Assembly (NCBI GenBank): GCA_037349315.1
Contig: JBAIAC010000010.1
Coordinates: forward strand, 29,924,001-29,988,000
Direction of reading: 5' to 3'
Length of the DNA stretch: 64,000 bases
Source: Chelydra serpentina
Taxonomy: Eukaryota > Chordata > Testudines > Chelydridae
In this document: in pieces, positions 32,633 to 44,890 of the stretch
Layout of the letters: each line of letters begins with the position of its first letter
Numbering within the stretch: the stretch's first letter is position 1
Notes under the pieces: generated by a model
Told to the model about the DNA's origin: nothing
Seen by the model: only the letters and a program-made list of their open reading frames with translations
The model's database searches: none
Program-made: the position numbers and the translations under genes

Positions 32633-35600
32633 ACCCGCCGCTTAGCTGGGCTGACCTCGATAGTAGAAAAGATTCTGAGAGTTTGGGACATAGTACTTTT
32701 CCTATGTGGTTTCCTGAATATTGTCTATCCCAACAAACAGCACTCAAGCTTTACATTCCACCTGGAAAGACTTGGGGATACGCACCTGCAGCAAGAAAAT
32801 GTAAAACAGTTTTTCTCCCCCACCACCTTTGGAAGTTCAGATAAAAATCCTGGTGATATGCAGACACAGTTGGACAAAGGCTAATTTTGAGCAGTCTTCA
32901 GTTTAAACATCACTAGTTACTGACAATCTTGCCTGATTCGAACACCTTCTTTTGTTTCACGGACCACCATTTTTCTTTTGTCAAATTAAGTGAAGTCCTG
33001 TACACTTTTTAAATGGTTCTGGGCTGAGTTACTATCCTCATCAAATATTTGGCTTCTGATAGAAATCTGTGCTGGACAGGCCTCATTTAAGACTAACATT
33101 AGCCTATCATGGGCATTCTCCTCTAGACAAAGTGACAGAGCTACCACTTTTGGATTTCTCATTTAAGAATTCATTTAAAAATGCAGGGCACAGAGGTAGT
33201 GGACTTTCTAAAACCTTTGTCATGCTATGCCCAGTTAATTTAAGCTAAAATCATACATTGTGGCAGGATTCTGGATGTTCCTCCGCCTTATGACTCATAG
33301 CTTGATTGTCAGAGGTGCCAGCACCCACAGCTCACACTGACTTTAATGAGATTTGAGGAAGCACTGAAAACCAGGCCAAACTGTGTAGTCTTTCAGTGCT
33401 GTGTAGAGCCTTCATTGGCCAAGGGTATGGCAGCCCTTATGATCAGGTTCTATTCTTGAGTCTCTATCATCTTGTTATAAGAGGCTGTGTGCCAAACAAC
33501 TGTCAAAAAACACCCAGTGGGGCCACATAAACACACTTCTTCATGTTGAGATTACAATTTTAGAAGCTGTAAGTGAATATTTATAGTAGGTCTTGGCAAA
33601 ACTGAAAGGCCATATATGAAAAGAATTCAGAATAAAACATAAAAGTCTACGGCATTGATTTGTCTAAAGGAGAAATTTGCAAAAAGTCTCATCTTTGCAC
33701 AACGAATAAAGGGCACTGAGGGCTCGGCAAAAACTTTTGAATTAAAGCAGAATATGTAATGTCTAAAACATTCAGCTTTTCAGATCTGACAGCTCATATT
33801 TACTTTTGAGTCTTTAACTGGAATTCATCAGATGGCCTCAGCAATTACCATACAATAATACAATAGTAAAATATTTTATTCAATAAAATAAGGATTGACA
33901 TTGTCTCAGACTTACAATACAGGGAAGTGGGATTAATGCATCATACACTGTATTAGCAGGACAAATTGACCTTGAAATGCCTGCAAATAACTAGTGGATA
34001 TTTCCCCTCTGCACATGAGCTTTCTGCTGTCTTCTACACCAGTTCCTCCTACCACGCCCAATGTAAAGGGAAGGAGGGGACATGTTAAGGGAGTTCCACA
34101 GGCAGGACCTGGGATGGAAGAGGGTGTGGTGGAGTGAATGAAGCTCCACTATAACTGATTCTCCACTGAGATAAAACCCAGCTTATGTTGGGGCTGCCAT
34201 AACTTGCACCAAAACCATGAAGCTCTGAATCAGGAAACCACAACCATTGGCTGCCACCCTCCATTAGTTCTGAGCTGAGATCAGGGTCATTGTGTTAAAT
34301 TGAAAGGAGACACTAGAGGCTCAATTCTCCACGGCATCCAAGTGCTACTCAGAAGCAGTGGAGAGAGGGGGCTGCTGGGAACCAGTTGCAGATCCCTGAT
34401 CCCTTGCTGCCTGGCCCCAGCATAAATTAAAGCTGCTGATGTCACTGGTGCAAGATTCCTAAAACGTAATCTACATGAGAAAAGACTTGCTGGTAGCACA
34501 AAGTCAGTAGAGCTATACTGGCCCACCCTCCTAGTGTAGCTGTACTTTATACTAATTCCCTGGGCTAAATAAGCTATTCCAGCAAAAACCCTTTTATGCC
34601 AATAAACCTGCATCTAAATGAGGGCTTTTACTGAAGTGCAGTAAAAAATGCCACCCCTAACCAACACTGCTATGCCATCAAAAGTTTCTAAGGTCAGTTG
34701 TCCTAACTGAGCCTGCACAAGTAGAAGATGAGCACTGCAGAGCAGCGCTTTGCCATACCCCCTCCAAACCCATCCAGATACAAGCCCTACACCAGGGTTT
34801 GGAGACCAGCTGCTGTAGGAGGTGGTTAGGCCTCCATCTGCTTTTCAGCACCAGAGACTTCCCCTGCAAAAGGAGAATTCTCTGCTTGCCTTTGCCATCC
34901 AGTTTCTGCCCACTTTGCGCCATTTGAACAGCAGAAGCTGGATGAAGCAGACTTGAGAGTCCAGCTCTAATTCTCTTCCTTTCTTCATGATGTCTCCTCA
35001 GAGATGACAGAAAAACTCGGAAGACAAAGGAACTGTAAATATGTGGTAGCCACACTGTCTGAGAATACTGCAGGGGAAGAGGCAGGAGGAGAAGTTCTTG
35101 TTTTAGCCTCTCCTTCACATTCTCCTTTGCATCCAATGTAACAGAGGCTCTCCAAGTTACAGTGAGTTCTGTCTGTTTTGATTTGATTGAATCTAAGACC
35201 GATTCCCTTAATTTAAAATTACTGATTGATAAAGATATAGAAGACCAGACCCTGGCCCCCACTGCAGCTATTCTGCACTGGTTGGCCCGTGTAAAGCAGC
35301 TACAAAACTGGCTTAGCTGGCACAGGGGAATCCTTCGGTGGCATATGGGAGGTTTCGCTGGTTTTACACCATTCCTTCCTGCCTCCTACCCAAAGTAGAG
35401 AAAGTGTCGGGGGTGTTCAGTAGCCAAGTAAGGATGAGACATGGCTGGGGAGCTGAGGTGACCCCCAGCTGCTGTACAGCTCTGCTTCACTTGTCCAACT
35501 TCCAGGAGATAGTTTAAAGAACGTAACTATATTATATTGTAAAGTTGAGTTATTGGAAAACAATGCCAGACAGGTAAAATGCATGTTTTGGACCAGAAAA

Positions 35601-35774
35601 TATGGAATTAGAATATTTTGAGCAATTGATTACTTTTCAATATTATATACTGAATGTATTCATCTTCTCCACATTTTAAAATATTTTTACAATCTTGTTA
35701 AAGAATAAGCCACCTATGGCCATGTCTAACTTTATTTTAAGCAGACCTTCAATTGACCTTTTTGACTACTACTG

Positions 35775-35775
<1 letters not shown>
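32633..35775. other. Non-coding DNA with faint old repeats
   Basis: At about 33310-33385 the words ggtgccagcacccacagctc and caggccaaactgtg look like an old amniote repeat. At about 34440-34640 ctagtgtagctgtac, ttccagcaaaaaccc and similar words suggest a decayed MITE. The 194-codon frame at 34678-35262 (minus) has no domain and is near the chance maximum for this length of DNA. Confidence 0.45.

Positions 35776-35828
<53 letters not shown>
35776..35828. repeat. GAAA microsatellite
   Basis: An uninterrupted run of about thirteen GAAA units. It is likely to be polymorphic in length. Confidence 0.97.
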
Positions 35829-38800
35829 TTAGTTTTGCCATTTAAAAAAATATATATAAGGGGGACGAAATCACATATGTCCATACCTGGCCAGGGCTGC
35901 TCAATCATATGAGAAAAGTTTTTTTAAATCTCTGGTTAATCTCTTTCAAGCAAAGCTTTAGTACTTTTTCTGGCAAAATTCCAAAGTGGTATTGGAGACA
36001 TATATATATTTATTGAGTTTTTAGCCCCAAGTCTTTCATTATATTAGGAGAACGTGTGGCCAAGTCCTCCTGCACTGATCTGAAAAATTTTTAAGCATGA
36101 AGATACTGTGACTTTTTAAAGGAACGCGAAAACAAAAGTAATAATGATGTGGCTGACGTTAATTTGAATGGCTGATGACGATGCTTTATCTGATTCCACA
36201 TTTCCTCGATACGAAAAGTTTGGTTTCTGGAAGAACAGTAGCTTGGATATTTACTTTATTACTTCATTCTGGATGGGTTTTAAGAGCAGGTATATACACT
36301 GGCAATGTATACCTTTCAAAAGGAAATGTTCATTGATTTGTGGCAGTGTTTCTCTTATTTAGCAATGAAACATTAGATACAAACACAGTATAGACTTTTT
36401 TCCTATTTGTCATTTATATGTAAAATCAGCAATCTTCACACAAGATGCTTAGAGGGTTTCCATTTGACAAAATTACATTAAGTGAATTGTGATCTTACTT
36501 TTCTTTTGTACATGCTTCCAATTTGTCAATGATTTAATAAATAATTAACCACTAATGTCTAAAATATACATTAAGCGCTTCACATACTGAGTTATACCAC
36601 TGAAAGCTCCTCCTCCTGAGGTTACATAAACATCTGAAGAATATAGCCGTGAAAGCATCGCATGAAAAATGATGGCCAATTGATTTGAATGTTTATAAAA
36701 TTGAAACAGGTTCAAGGGAACAGCATTCACAGGACTTTCATATCACTTCTTCAGAGGCTTAGGAGGGAAGCGAGATGACCAATCTTCATATGTTTCCTAA
36801 ACAAATTCAAACAGGTGCTCTTTGCTTTTCCACTTGGAGTGTGTGATATTTTGTGCCTGCCCTTATGAACACTTTGATCTGGATCAGTTAGCAAGAATCA
36901 AAGAATTTGCTTCCTTTGGGGCTCTGGACAGATGACAGCAGCACAATCTGCCTTGCTTTGTAGGGCGCACTCATCCACAACTCAGATTCACATCACTGTG
37001 ATTAGGAATGACATTTCAATCTGTTAGTATTTTTTTTAAAAAAACCTCAACCCTTCGCCCCCAAATCTCTGCAGTCACCTCAGCTGTGTCATTCTGCTTC
37101 TTAGAGAGATGGAAAATGATATTGCTTATTATTTTAACTAGCAGGGGAAAATAGTGATATGACACCAATGGATAGAAACGCAATGGTAACTGTGACAAAA
37201 TTTTGTCACAAAACAGTTACCTTAAAAAATAATTTGGCTCTGAAACACAAGAGCTGAACAACTGCTTGTTATTTCTGGAATTTTATAGCGAGGAAAAAAT
37301 ACTGAAATCTACATGTAGCAAACAAAAAACAAAGTATCTATGTGCCCGAAATACTGACGGCAGTACACTGCACTTCTTAAGTATGTAATGAGGTGTGATC
37401 TTATTTCTGGAGATATGCTATGCTATTTGATCTAACAACGACAATATACTATTGTTTAAAAGACAATGGAAGATAGTTACTTAGGAGTCTCTTGTGCAAA
37501 GAATCACATTGAAACAGCACATACACAGAAGAAAACCTATTATTTGGTATACTTTTTTATCCGCACGAGATTTTATTTTTTATTTTCTGGGAACAATTTA
37601 GTAGGGTAAGAGTTATTTCCTACCCCATATATTTTTCAAAATAAGCAAGATACAATATTAAAAATAGCTTTTCCTGATTGATACATTAATTGATACATTG
37701 ATACTCTGGGATGTTCCACTTTAAGGTCTACACAGTGGTTTTAATGGATTAAGAACTGTTCCTCCACTCAAAAACTGACCCAAAGACAACAATGCCAGAA
37801 GCAATATTCTATCCATCTGAGATTAGACACTCAGGCGTTTACTTTGAAAATATGAGCTTAATGAAAACAAATGTTTTGTTATGCAGTGCAAGTTTTATTC
37901 AAACAGCAATGAACTCCCCCACGTTAAATACATCTACAAATACATGCACAGTTGACATTATTCAGACCCGGATACCTCCTGTTTACATTATTCAGGACCG
38001 GGCTACCTACTCATCCCTCATATATTTCAAGAAGTGCAGCACAAGGAGTTGATGAATCTCAGTTCTCATGGCACTCTGGAAAATGATTCAACTAAATTGT
38101 TCAGTGGATAGGTCCAATTTTTTGCCTCATTGTCTGTGTTCAGACTCCAGCCTTGTATAATATTTTGGAAAAAGTTATCCTTTTCTGCACTGAGCAGAGT
38201 AAATATTTTGTCAGTTGTTAAGGATGAGCTAGAGAGTAAGACCCAACGATGTATCCAAATCCAGCAACAAGACTTGGAACTGCTTAAGAACTTTTTCCAG
38301 ATTGTGACTTGTAATATATTTCGGAAGCCAGCAGAAATACCTACCACTTGAACTATTAAAGAAAGGCTGAATGAACCCTTTTAAGAGCAGTGAAAATATA
38401 TTTTCCACCCAGCTTTTAAAAAATTAATTAAATTAGCAAAGAAAGGGTGGGTGACAAATAGAAAAAGTTTCCTTTCCTAAAGTGCTGTTTTTATGGTATC
38501 TTCTCAAGTGAAGAACAATTTCTCCACACTTAAATCTCATCAGAGAGAAGAACCTTACTGAATTAAGCAAAAATTAAAAGATTGCTACTTCTGTAAGGTT
38601 CAAAACCCAAACTACATACATAACAGACACAGGCATATAAGTAAAATCTCCATCTCGTAAGGAAAGAGCAAGTTTCAAATACCTAGCAGTTTTGTTCGGT
38701 ATTTGAGCAGCGTAGCTGGTCAGTCAGGTTGTAATTGGCTGTGACTGGCAGCCCTACACGACAAAATATGTTTTTCCTACAGCAAAGAGGTACTTAAACA

Positions 38801-39760
38801 TTTTTTCCTACCTTTGGAAATATCAAAGAAAATCAAAGAAATTCCTTTCTATCTGATCCTTAGTGCCAAAAGTCCCACTAATAATGATAAGCTAGGGCCA
38901 AAGATATTACTGGAAGCTATATTGTGCCTTGCTATTCTACTGGAGTGCAAAGAAGTGAGGGGGAGAGGGGTAAGAATCACACTCCTACACAGTAGAGCTA
39001 GACATGAATTTTCAGATGAAACTTCTTTTTTTGAAGGAAAATATCAGTTAGTTGAGACCAAAATTGTTCACAGGAATGCACCAGTTTCAACAAAACTTTC
39101 ACTGCGAAAGGTTTCTTGAGTCAAGGATGGAATTTCTGTTCAAAACTAAAAAAAGAGAGACACTCCCTGAGAATAGCTAATAGCTCCACTTTAGCTCCAA
39201 TTTAGACCAGGGACTTCAGTCTCCCATGTAAGTGCCCTAGTCACCAGACTACAGGCTATTCTAGGATGGGTCTTTCTCAGTTTCTCCCGTTGAAGCTGTT
39301 CTATGTATAAACAATTACATACTCATTAGGCCAGAGAGAGTAAGAGAGACTGACTCTATAATATCTTTGTGTTCATTTAAAAGGTTGTCCCAGTGTGGCT
39401 GGTCCTTTAAGGGGGGTTGGACCCAACCTCACCTGTGACAGGTCAGCTACTTCTCAGCTGCGACTGATCAGTGAGGGATCAGGTGATTACACAAGCTCAG
39501 CTGGGAATAGAGCTGCAGGGAGCGGGAAGGTTCCTGTAGGTGATCCTGGCAATGGGAGGGGAAAAGCACTCAGGAAAGTGTTGGTTCATGTACCTATTGT
39601 GGTAGCTGAGAAAATGGCGGACATAGGCCTGCCCATAGCTAAAGGACCATTCCCTCAACTGTGGGGGAGGAACCACTGAGCTCAGGCCACAAGTGATTAC
39701 TTGGGACAAAGAAGGAGAAAACAAGGAGGGGAGTGAGGCCAAAGGTTACAAATCAGGGAA
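35829..39760. other. Non-coding, mostly unique AT-rich DNA
   Basis: No supported gene. A perfect 20-base palindrome lies at 37191-37210. Frames of up to about 100 codons (38814-39119, 39395-39679) show no domains. From about 39390 the sequence turns GC-richer (ctggtcctttaagggggg and following) and may be LTR-like, but no ends were found. The words caggctattctagg and gtaagtgccctagtcaccag near 39225-39265 look like an old SINE piece. Confidence 0.5.
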
Positions 39761-39764
39761 CCAG

Positions 39765-40105
39765 AAGGGGACACTCAGAAGAGAAGCTCAGACAGCTCTC
39801 ACTGCTCCATAAAGGTGTCTAAGGAGTCAGTGGACAGGGCCCAGTTGTAGAGCATTCCACACACCATCCCCCTTCCTCCTCCTGGTGTGTTGGATGGCCA
39901 TTTTGGCCAGTGCCAGGAAGAGGTTGACAAAGTTTCATGTACTTCATGGGGACATAGATAGGGTGTACTAGAATAAACAAGTAGGGGAAAGTGCAGTCAG
40001 AGCCTCACTAAGAGGTTCTGAAGGAGCCAGAAGAGGGGCTGCAGCCTGACACACTCTACACAGAAGTGCACCTGGGTCTCCCTTTCATTGCAGAAGGGTT
40101 TTTTC
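39765..40105 (-). pseudogene. Tx1-like LINE ORF2 C-terminal fragment, broken
   Basis: Read on minus across frames, the sequence gives PFCNERETQVHFCVECVRLQPLF..., then a Leu-rich segment, then WALSTDSLDTFMEQ. This is the order of the C-terminal zinc-knuckle-like region of Tx1-group LINEs: a C..C...ET.AH...EC.RLQPLF signature followed by a downstream S.GSLD.F...W motif. Stops and frameshifts break it, and the endonuclease and reverse-transcriptase domains are absent. Assignment rests on remembered family sequence. Confidence 0.6.
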
Positions 40106-40475
40106 TTTTCTTTTTTTCTTTCAGACTTTGGAGCAGGTGGATTCCCAGGCAGATAGCCTGTAGCAGGAATGGAGAAGAGCTGCCAGGAGCAAGAAGGCTC
40201 TGAGAGGAAGCTTCTTGGCTAGGGAAGAAAAGAGCACAGTTTATGGATGACTCTCAGGCATGTGGTCTGTAGTGTGGAAACCTGTAGGCCCCTGCAGACT
40301 ACCCCAAGGTTTCTCATGGTGTTGGGCGTGGGGGCGGACAGGGAAGTGTGATTGATGTGGAATCTGTTACCAATTTTCAGATGGAAGAAATAAAGCTGAA
40401 GCCCTGGAAAAAGAGCCTGAGCCAAACTGTGAGTGGTGTCACCGAGGGGACAGGCCAGTAGCCGACAAGGTTCTC

Positions 40476-41372
40476 CTAAGAATGGTCTGCATCATGAAAA
40501 CAGAGATACCCAGGATGCTGTAGCTCAACCATTTGGTGCTGTGACTTGATCAGCAAGGAATTAAATCTCCTAGTACATTGTTCAAGAACCAGTCCTTCCT
40601 TGTTTGCAGTTGTATTACAGAAAATCTGCCGCCTGTCATTTTGTAAATCTGGAAAGAGCTTCTTTTTTGTATAAACACGGCATGAAACAGGAGGTGATGA
40701 TGCAGCTGGCATGACAAGATGCAGCAGCCCTAAGTAGCTGCTGAGGATGTGAAAGATGAAAAGGGTGAGGAAAATGACAGTGAGAGAATGACGCCTCAAT
40801 GGTAGCCACATGAGAGGAAATTCCCCCCTCCATGCCTTCCATTGGCAGCTGCACAAGAAGTCTGAGAAGCGAGTACTTGACAGGTAGTTACATTTAACAC
40901 TTGATGCTGAAGCCTGAATTCTGAAGTGCAGCCTCAGAATGGAAGACATTGGTGAGCCCTCCATTCTGCTTTGCCAGGGACTAGGGCCGGCGCACCCACT
41001 AGGCGACCCTAGGTGGTCACCTAGGGCGCTGGAAGCCAGGGGGCAGCTGGCCGCGGCTGCCTCCCGGCTCCGGGGCTCAGTCGGGAATGGGGGGGCGGCT
41101 GGCCGCAGCTGCCTCCCGCCCTTCCGGCTCCGTGGCCAGCCGCCCCCTGCTTCCGGCTGAGCCATGGCTGCCGCCAGGCTCTGTAGCTGAGCCGGGATCG
41201 GGGGGTGGGGAGGGAGCTGGCCACGACTGTTGCAACTGCCGCCCGCCTCCCAGCTCTGCGGCTCAGCCGGGAGTGGGGGGGGCGGGGCGGCTGCCGCCCG
41301 CCTCCCGGCTCCGTGGCCAGCTGCCCACCGCTCCTGGCTGAGCCACGGCTGCTGCCTGCCTCCTGGCTCCAC
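40476..41372 (-). other. Unidentified long open frame, half of it repeat-derived
   Basis: 298 codons on minus. Residues 1 to about 130 come from the GC-rich repeat block and are Pro/Ala-rich and low in information. The remaining 168 codons (40476-40984) are not in a repeat I know. They include a hydrophobic segment, LTVIFLTLFIFHILSSYLGLLHLV, preceded by LRRHS, which resembles a type II membrane anchor, then a Cys-containing tail. No family is recognised. A frame of this size is expected about once or twice by chance here, so I do not call it a gene. Confidence 0.2.
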
Positions 41373-41945
41373 GGCTCAGCCGGGAGCGGTGGGGTTGGCT
41401 GGCCGCGGCTGCCTCCCACCCTCCCGGCTCTGCGGCCAGCCGTCCCCCGCTTCCAGCTGAGCCACGGCTGCCACCCGGCTCCGCACCTGAGCTGTGAGCC
41501 AGGGGGCGGGGTGGGCCGGCTGGCCGCGGCTGCCTCCCGCCTCCGTGGTCAGCCGCCCCCCACTCCTGGTTGAGCCGCGGCTGCCGCTAGGCTCTGTAGC
41601 TGAGCTGGGAGCTGGGGTGCGGCTGGCCGCGGCTTCCGCCCGCCTCCCGGCTCCGTGGCTCAGCTGAGAGGGGGGGGGCGGCTGGCCGTGGCTGCCTCCC
41701 ATCCTCCCGGCTCCGGGGCTGAGCCAGGAGCCGGGGGGGCGGCTGGCCGTGGGCGTGGGGCTGAGCTACCGGCCCCCAGGGAGTGGGGAGGGAGGAAGGG
41801 GGGGGACTGGCTGCCACGGGGGGCGGTGTTAGCTGGCGGGGGAGAGGGCGTGGGGGGGCGGTGTTAGCTGCAGGAGAGGGCGCAGGGGGGGCGGTTTTAG
41901 CTGGGCGGCGTGGGGGGCATTGTTAGCTGGAGGGGGAGGGCCTTT
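40985..41945. repeat. GC-rich irregular tandem repeat block
   Basis: The left edge reads agggccggcgcacccacta followed by a foldback around ccctaggtgg and tcacctaggg. The word ggctggccgcggctgcctcc or close variants then recurs near 41048, 41097, 41399, 41521, 41621 and 41683 among cccggctccg words, and gcggtgttagctg recurs near 41822-41935. Units are irregular, about 50-300 bases apart. Many overlapping frames on both strands are artefacts. It may be the expanded core of a transposon whose right end is not seen. Confidence 0.8.
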
Positions 41946-41957
41946 AATTGTCTAGCA

Positions 41958-42381
41958 CAGGGGTCTCAAACACACGGCCTGTGGACCCCCCTTTTAATTT
42001 TTTTTTATTTTTTTTTACCCCCATACCGTTCCCGCTGCCAGACAGTTCTGGCAGTGTTAACTGCCTGGGGGTAAAAAAAAATAAAAAAATAAAAATTTTA
42101 AACATTTTTTTTTAAAGGGGGGGCCGCAGGGAGCCTGGCGGGCTGCAGGGATGAGCTCTGCGGGCCGCATGGGAAGAGCTTCGCAGTTTCTGGGAGGGAG
42201 GGGGAAGGAGCGGGGAGCCGCGTGCTATGGGGAGGAGGCAGAGAAGGGGCGGGGCCTAATGGAAGGGGTGGCGTGGGGGCGGGGGTGGGGGCAGCGAGGG
42301 GGCGGGGGCAGTGATGCGGCCCTTGGGCCAATGCACTAGTCCTCATGCGGCCCTTGTGGTAATTTGAGTTTGAGACCCCTG
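41958..42381. mobile_element. Non-autonomous hAT transposon (caggggtctcaaac family)
   Basis: Ends caggggtctcaaac and gtttgagacccctg are inverted and flanked by the eight-base duplication GTCTAGCA (41950-41957 and 42382-42389). The right 65 bases match the element at 31665-31971. The interior holds a second inverted repeat, T-rich at about 41992-42022 and A-rich at about 42067-42102, and a G-rich stretch. No coding capacity. Confidence 0.93.
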
Positions 42382-42438
42382 GTCTAGCACTAACTAGCCT
42401 CCTTCCCCTGCCCCCCATCTAATGTGGTTGCTATAGAG

Positions 42439-43684
42439 CAGGCCTGCACAATTCGTAAAGCGGCGAGGGCCATATTACTCCACAGAAAACAGCTGAGGGC
42501 CGAAACCCCCCTGCCCCGTGGAAACACTCCCCCCACCCCGCACTGTGCCGCCCGTCCCGCGGAAACAACCCCTCCTTCCGCAGCGCTGGGGTGTGGAAGC
42601 TTGTAGAGGGGGAAAGAAACAGCGCGCATAGGGTGACCAGATCACAGCAGTAAAATAGGACCTGCCCCCTACCCGCTCGGCCCCACCATCACACCCCTCT
42701 TCATCCCCCCAGGGGTCACTATATTACTGCACACAACAGTCAATCAATGCAGTTGTAGATAAATCTCTGCATTATGCATTTTTGTATAACTTTTATATGA
42801 CTTTGTATTGAACCTTGGTAATATGTTATAGCGGGCCCCTAAGGTAGTATAATTAAGGTAAAAGAAAAATGTCTTTTTGCTAGAAGTAGAATAAGATCTT
42901 CCCCCCCACTTTGTATTCAATTGCCCTGTTGAAAGAATGAGGTGTGAATGAGGAAGGCGTGGAAGGCAGCACCTCCAGACAGCTGCAACCCTTGGAGAGG
43001 GGATGGGAACCAGACCAAGGACAATCAAACTTGTCAAGTGGGCTGACTAGAGAAGAGCAGACATACTGACGGCCTCGGGGGTTAGAAGCAAGCACCTTCC
43101 TTTGGGAACACCCTCTTTGCAGCATTGGGACAATCCCCAGCCCAGAGACAAGCAGCAAAAAGGACTAACGGACACAGTCCCAGATTTTGAATCTGGGAGA
43201 TTTGCCCCCCTCCAGTCAGACTCGCCGCTCACCTACTCACCTCCCGCCCCCCCCCAGTATAAAGCCTCGCCACCACTGCCTGCCCACTTGGCTCATCATC
43301 CCCCCATCCCCCGGCTTGCCTCCTCAGCCCCCGCCCGCTACTGGCTCACCGGCTACCCTGCCACTGCCCGCCCACTCGGCTCGTCATCCCCCATCCCGCC
43401 TGGCTCGCCTACTCACCTGCCTGCCCACTGCTGGCCTCTTACCTTCTGCCGCTGCCCCCGCCCCCTGCCGCTGGCTCACCCTCACTCCCCAGCCTGCCAC
43501 TGGCCTCTTCACCAGCCCGCTCACCCGCCAGCCAGCCATTAGCGTGCCCTACCCCACCGCTTGCCTACTCACCACCACCCCCCGCGGGCTGCACAGTGAG
43601 CCCACCTACTCACCGCCCTGCGGGCCGCACAGTGAGCCCTCGCGGGCCGCATGTGGTCCCCGGGCCGCATGTTGTGCAGGCCTG
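42439..43684. mobile_element. Non-autonomous hAT transposon, 1.25 kb, with captured repeats
   Basis: Ends caggcctgcacaa and ttgtgcaggcctg are inverted and flanked by CTATAGAG (42431-42438 and 43685-43692). The terminal regions are C/G-rich (gggccgcat words near the right end). The middle contains a tagggtgaccagatc piece near 42631 and an LTR-like fragment at about 42738-43200. The C-rich right third gives long Pro-rich frames (43102-43690) with no domain. No transposase is present. Confidence 0.9.
42738..43200. mobile_element. LTR-like fragment inside the hAT element
   Basis: An AT-rich start (tttgtattgaaccttggtaa) passes into gtgtgaatgaggaaggcgtg, aggcagcacctccagacagc and gaagcaagcaccttcctttg. 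This resembles an LTR type that I recall from turtle DNA, and shares the word gtgtgaatgagga with the LTR at 43958-44948. Ends are not defined and it contains no genes. Confidence 0.45.
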
Positions 43685-44667
43685 CTATAGAGCATAATTA
43701 GAACATAAAAATGGCCCTACTGCATCAGACCTAGACCAGTATCCTGTCTTCCGACAGTGACCAGTGCCAGGTGCCCCAGAGGGAATGAACAGAACAGGTA
43801 ATCAACAAGTGATCCATCCCCTGTCACTCATTCCCAGCTTCTGGCAAACAGAGCCTAGGGACACCATCCCTGCCCATCCTGGCTAATAGCCATTGATGGA
43901 TCTATCTTCCATTAACTTATCTAGTTCTTTTTTTAACCATTATAGTCTTGCCGTCACTGTTAAGTGTTGCACATGTAGTAGTAGAATTTTATGTTTGTAT
44001 TTTATATAATAAAAAATAAAAAATGAAGAATAATAATGTAGCATGTATTAAATGTATTGGTGTGTGATTTGATCATATCAGGCAGCCACCCTTTTTGAAT
44101 AGCAGAAAGGAATGGCCTAATGGGCCATTGGTAGAGATACATCACCAGAATCTGTGTCTGGACTGATTTCAAGGCAGTAACAGATCCTTTGAGGGTCACT
44201 AATTTGTTGTAGGTTTCGCATTTTAAAATAAGTAAAAGAATGCCATGATTGTTTTCTTTTGCATTGCAATTTGATGTTCCTGTTCAAAATGTTCTGTGTA
44301 AATTAATTCTGTTTTGTGTGTGAATGAGGAATGTGTGGGTTAAAAAATAAGCGTGAAGGCCATTGCTGAACCAGATGGTCTAGGGAGGAACTGGAGATAG
44401 ATGCAAGGGTGCCAGGAGGCTGCAACATGCCCCTATTGAAATGTCAGAGGAGGGCAAATTGACAACTCTAAAAATGAGACAGGCACCTATCAATGGGGAC
44501 AAAATAGTGGTAATCAAAACCAGCATGGAATAACTCCCTAAAAAACTTAATAAAAAAACCAAAATAAAAAATAAGAAGGACAATTTAAAAAAACAAGCAC
44601 CCGTCAAACAACAATTGATTACAGCATGACGGTGCAAAACTCACTGGTCCCAATGAAGAAAAATCAC

Positions 44668-44675
44668 TATATAAA
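44668..44675 (+). promoter_or_regulatory. TATA box of the LTR
   Basis: TATATAAA sits in atcactatataaacagggt, about 290 bases from the LTR 3' end, with the polyadenylation signal 210 bases downstream. It is the likely former core promoter of the retroelement. Confidence 0.6.
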
Positions 44676-44884
44676 CAGGGTGCCTTGCCATGAAACTTTG
44701 GGTTCGTCCTGCCAAGACTTCTCCGGAGTATCGTGTCGTGACCGTCGGAACCCGGCTCCTCCCTACTTGTGATCAACCCAGCTGGCCACCAGATTGATCC
44801 AAACTAGTAACTATGACATTGACTGGCGGGACAGTGTGTGTGTGTATGGTGTGATAGAATGCATATGCTAGTAGTTGTATCGTC

Positions 44885-44890
44885 AATAAA
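44885..44890 (+). terminator. AATAAA polyadenylation signal of the LTR
   Basis: AATAAA in gtcaataaacgcggcat lies near the LTR 3' end, where an R region would end. Confidence 0.65.

Noticed and set aside
34678..35262. 194-codon frame on minus
   Set aside because: No recognisable domain. A frame of this length is expected about once by chance in 64 kb of both strands, and the region shows no exon features.
41021..41867. Multiple overlapping frames in the GC-rich block
   Set aside because: They overlap on both strands and follow the irregular tandem repeat.
43102..43690. Pro-rich frames of 146 and 167 codons
   Set aside because: They lie in the C-rich right third of a hAT element with intact ends and target duplications. 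Composition explains them.
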